A stretch of 8,410 nucleotides of DNA. Source: Cryomorphaceae bacterium (GTDB lineage Bacteria; Bacteroidota; Bacteroidia; Flavobacteriales; Schleiferiaceae). A model generated the notes under the pieces. It saw nothing but the letters and a program-made list of their open reading frames with translations, did not search any database and was not told where the DNA came from. A program made the position numbers and the translations under genes. Each line of letters starts with the position of its first letter. The first letter of the stretch is position 1. The DNA lies in the NCBI GenBank assembly GCA_003445735.1, contig DMCR01000130.1, positions 1 to 8,410 on the forward strand, in the 5' to 3' direction. Of this stretch, positions 6,766-8,410 are shown in pieces.

Positions 6766-7257
6766 TCAGCCTTTTCGCTTCCAAGTCTCGAAGGTAAATG
6801 AATATTCGTGTTTTTCATCGGCTGGATGGCGCACACGAGATACACATTCAAAAGAGGACTTATCCCAATCCGGGAAATAGGCATGCCCCTCCAATGAGGC
6901 GTTCACTAAAGTAAGTTGCAGTATGTCCACCAAGGGCATTGCCAAAGCATATATCTGCGCCCCGCCCACAATGTACGCCTCCGCCTCATCTTTCACCAAC
7001 GTCAATGCCGCCTCGAGGCTCTGAACAGATTCACAGCCTGCCGCTTCAAAATCAGCATTACGTGAAATGACGATGTGTCGACGGTTAGGTAAGGGACGAC
7101 CTCCAAGGCTGTCCCAGGTTTTACGTCCCATGATGATGGTCTTTCCAGCCGTGTGTTTTTTAAAGTGCTTCAGATCGTCCGGCAGGTGCCAGATCAAATC
7201 ATTGTCCTTGCCAATGACCCTGTTTGTACCGTAGGCGACGATGGCTTTTAATATCAT
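6766..7257 (-). CDS. folA: Dihydrofolate reductase
   Basis: Reduces dihydrofolate to tetrahydrofolate with NADPH in the cytoplasm, replacing the reduced folate oxidised by ThyA. At 163 residues it has the normal bacterial length. Seen: the opening A-I-V-A-Y-G-T-N-R-V-I-G-K-D; the Met20-loop region; W-H-L-P-D-D-L-K with the catalytic acid D28 by alignment; the NADPH-binding stretches I-I-M-G-R-K-T-W (41-48) and V-G-G-A-Q-I-Y (97-103); and a final strand F-T-F-E-T-W. All key residues seem intact, so this is a normal chromosomal-type enzyme and not an obvious trimethoprim-resistant variant, though resistance cannot be judged by eye. The ATG overlaps the thyA stop by one base (TGATG), so translation is probably coupled. 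Confidence 0.96.
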   Translation of the reverse strand: MILKAIVAYGTNRVIGKDNDLIWHLPDDLKHFKKHTAGKTIIMGRKTWDSLGGRPLPNRRHIVISRNADFEAAGCESVQSLEAALTLVKDEAEAYIVGGAQIYALAMPLVDILQLTLVNASLEGHAYFPDWDKSSFECVSRVRHPADEKHEYSFTFETWKRKG

Positions 7258-8138
7258 CAGACGGCAACTTTGCCCGCAATGTGCGGATGTGGATCGTACC
7301 CAACGATTTCAAAATCATCATAGTTAAAGCCTAATATATCTTTGACTTCCGGGTTGAGTTTCAGCTGCGGCAGAGCGCGGAAATCTCGCGACAACTGCAA
7401 CTCGAGCTGCTCTATGTGGTTGTTGTAGATGTGGGCATCGCCGAGAGTATGAACGAAATCACCGACTTCAAGCTCACAAACTTGGGCCACCATGTGCACC
7501 AAAAATGCGTACGATGCGATGTTGAAAGGCACCCCCAAGAAAATGTCCGCACTGCGCTGGTACAACTGGCAGCTGAGCTTACCATCCGCGACATAAAACT
7601 GGAAGAATGCGTGACAAGGCGGCAGCGCCATTTGATCTACAAAACCAACATTCCAGGCATTAACGATGATGCGTCGACTGTTCGGATTGTTTTTAATCTG
7701 AGCGATGATCTGAGCGATTTGGTCCACGTGACCTCCATTCGGTGCGGGCCATGAGCGCCACTGGTATCCATAAACTGGGCCGAGCTCTCCCCACTGTGCA
7801 GCGAAGGCCTTATCTGTGGCCACACGCTCGGCAAAAGCGCGAATGTCCTCACCTTGAAAATCTTCGGATTTCGCATAGGCCGCATAGGGCCAATCATCCC
7901 AAATACGCACTTTATGCTGCGCCAAGTATTCAATATTGGTCGACCCTTGAAGGAACCAAAGCAACTCGTGCAGTATACTTTTAATATGGACCTTCTTAGT
8001 GGTCAGTAGTGGAAATCCTTCTTGAAGATTAAACCGCATCTGATGTCCAAACACACTGAGGGTGCCGGTACCGGTGCGGTCGCCTTTTTGAGCGCCTTCC
8101 GATAAGACGCGTTTTACAAGATCGTGGTATTGTTGCAT
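7257..8138 (-). CDS. thyA: Thymidylate synthase
   Basis: Methylates dUMP to dTMP using methylene-tetrahydrofolate and releases dihydrofolate, the substrate of the next gene. At 293 residues it is about 29 longer than the E. coli enzyme; the extra residues lie at about 86-116, an insertion also found in other long-form ThyA proteins. Seen: R21-T-G-T-G-T in the phosphate-binding loop, S-R-R-I-I-V-N-A-W-N (154-163), the nucleophile C175 in L-P-P-C-H, Q-R-S-A-D-I-F-L-G-V-P-F-N (194-206), and H-I-Y-N-N-H (236-241). The C-terminus ends in V-A-V, close to the usual form. The start M-Q-Q-Y fits the family. It is the first gene of the thyA-folA pair. The start codon lies at the centre of a perfect 16-base palindrome, and no classical ribosome binding site is seen. 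Confidence 0.97.
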   Translation of the reverse strand: MQQYHDLVKRVLSEGAQKGDRTGTGTLSVFGHQMRFNLQEGFPLLTTKKVHIKSILHELLWFLQGSTNIEYLAQHKVRIWDDWPYAAYAKSEDFQGEDIRAFAERVATDKAFAAQWGELGPVYGYQWRSWPAPNGGHVDQIAQIIAQIKNNPNSRRIIVNAWNVGFVDQMALPPCHAFFQFYVADGKLSCQLYQRSADIFLGVPFNIASYAFLVHMVAQVCELEVGDFVHTLGDAHIYNNHIEQLELQLSRDFRALPQLKLNPEVKDILGFNYDDFEIVGYDPHPHIAGKVAV

Positions 8139-8145
8139 GCAACAA
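8130..8145. repeat. 16-base perfect palindrome centred on the thyA start codon
   Basis: TTGTTGCATGCAACAA equals its own reverse complement, and the thyA ATG is in its middle. In RNA it could fold as a 6-base-pair stem with a CAUG loop, which would expose or sequester the start codon; in DNA it could bind a dimeric regulator. The CAACAA half is also simply the two glutamine codons after Met, so chance cannot be ruled out. Confidence 0.5.
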
Positions 8146-8209
8146 AGATGGTCGAGATGAGTCGAAATTGCTACGGGAAAGACTATGGGTTTTCCACCGA
8201 GAAATGAAC

Positions 8210-8239
8210 AAAAAAGCCCGCCTCAGGGAGGCGGGCTTT
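8210..8239 (-). terminator. Intrinsic terminator after tRNA-Leu
   Basis: A 12-base-pair stem (8213-8224 with 8228-8239, GC-rich core GCCCGCCTC) closes a 3-base loop. On the minus strand it runs into six T at 8215-8210. It begins 3 bases after the tRNA-Leu 3' end and separates the tRNA unit from thyA. The plus-strand side has only three T, so its main activity should be on the minus strand. Confidence 0.9.
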
Positions 8240-8242
8240 ATG

Positions 8243-8328
8243 TGCCCCGGGCCGGGGTCGAACCGGCACGGACATTACTGTCCACAGGATTTTAAGTCCG
8301 GCGTGTCTACCAATTCCACCACCGGGGC
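8243..8328 (-). tRNA. tRNA-Leu (anticodon UAA)
   Basis: An 86-base class II tRNA with a long variable arm. The acceptor stem GCCCCGG (8328-8322) pairs perfectly with CCGGGGC (8250-8244), and the discriminator is A. The D-arm has the leucine-type form GTGG..TTGGTAGA..CAC. The anticodon loop is CTTAAAA with anticodon TAA. The variable arm is a 5-base-pair stem GGACA/TGTCC closing a GTAA tetraloop. The T-arm stem GCCGG/CCGGC with TTCGACC is perfect. The anticodon stem CCGGA/TCCTG has one C-U mismatch at its second pair. The CCA end is not encoded and must be added after transcription. It reads UUA and, by wobble, UUG codons. Confidence 0.96.
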
Positions 8329-8334
8329 TCCAAC

Positions 8335-8359
8335 AAAAAACCCTCCGGCGTTGGAGGGT
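8335..8359 (-). terminator. Intrinsic terminator between tRNA-Gly and tRNA-Leu
   Basis: A 7-base-pair stem (ACCCTCC/GGAGGGT on the minus strand, 8340-8346 with 8353-8359) with a 6-base loop is followed by a six-T run (8340-8335; its first T is also the last base of the stem). It starts 5 bases after the tRNA-Gly 3' end and stops 6 bases before the tRNA-Leu 5' end. That leaves no room for a separate tRNA-Leu promoter, so the stem either terminates only in part or serves as a processing signal. Confidence 0.8.
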
Positions 8360-8364
8360 CTCTG

Positions 8365-8410
8365 AGCGAAAGACGGGATTCGAACCCGCGACCCCAACCT
8401 TGGCAAGGTT
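8365..8410 (-). tRNA. tRNA-Gly (anticodon GCC), 5' part beyond window
   Basis: The 3' 46 bases of a tRNA. On the minus strand the visible anticodon stem AACC/GGTT encloses the loop TTGCCAA, anticodon GCC. It is followed by a short variable region, a T-arm GCGGG-TTCGAAT-CCCGT with one G-T pair, the acceptor 3' strand CTTTCGC and discriminator T, as expected for glycine tRNAs. CCA is not encoded. The 5' acceptor strand and D-arm lie beyond the right edge. It decodes GGC and GGU. Confidence 0.93.

Overview
The window looks like a chromosomal segment of a Bacteroidota bacterium, most likely of the Flavobacteriales. The evidence is an actA-actB pair of alternative complex III with a Tat-dependent ActB, exact TAnnTTTG-type -7 promoter elements before three transcription units, almost no Shine-Dalgarno sequences before start codons, and tRNA genes without an encoded CCA end. 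All genes except one small SPOR-domain gene lie on the minus strand, so transcription mostly runs from right to left as written. No phage, insertion sequence, CRISPR array or defence system was seen.

Layout from right to left in the direction of transcription. A partial tRNA-Gly(GCC) runs off the right edge. It is followed by an intrinsic terminator, tRNA-Leu(UAA) and a second intrinsic terminator. Next comes thyA-folA (thymidylate synthase and dihydrofolate reductase), overlapping by one base. After a 169-base gap lies a tight four-gene operon: a small cytoplasmic rhodanese, a predicted lipoprotein rhodanese, a thioredoxin and a predicted lipoprotein hydrolase of the DUF3089 family. Its last gene converges on the plus-strand SPOR gene, and the two coding regions overlap by 53 bases. 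A 177-base divergent intergenic region rich in inverted repeats separates the SPOR gene from actA-actB. ActB runs off the left edge after 908 codons, and further complex III genes would be expected beyond it.

How the genes work together. ActA (six haem c sites) and ActB (an iron-sulfur protein with a molybdopterin-oxidoreductase-like domain that has lost its cysteines) are peripheral electron-transfer subunits of the quinol-oxidising complex that replaces cytochrome bc1 in these bacteria. ThyA produces dihydrofolate while making dTMP, and FolA recycles it. The rhodanese-thioredoxin-hydrolase operon suggests sulfane-sulfur or thiol-disulfide handling on both sides of the inner membrane, but its exact job is not evident.

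Most of this is ordinary housekeeping. The points most worth a second look are the rhodanese/thioredoxin/DUF3089 operon, the terminator wedged 6 bases before tRNA-Leu, the 16-base palindrome centred on the thyA start codon, the inverted repeats upstream of actA, and the antisense overlap of the SPOR and DUF3089 genes.
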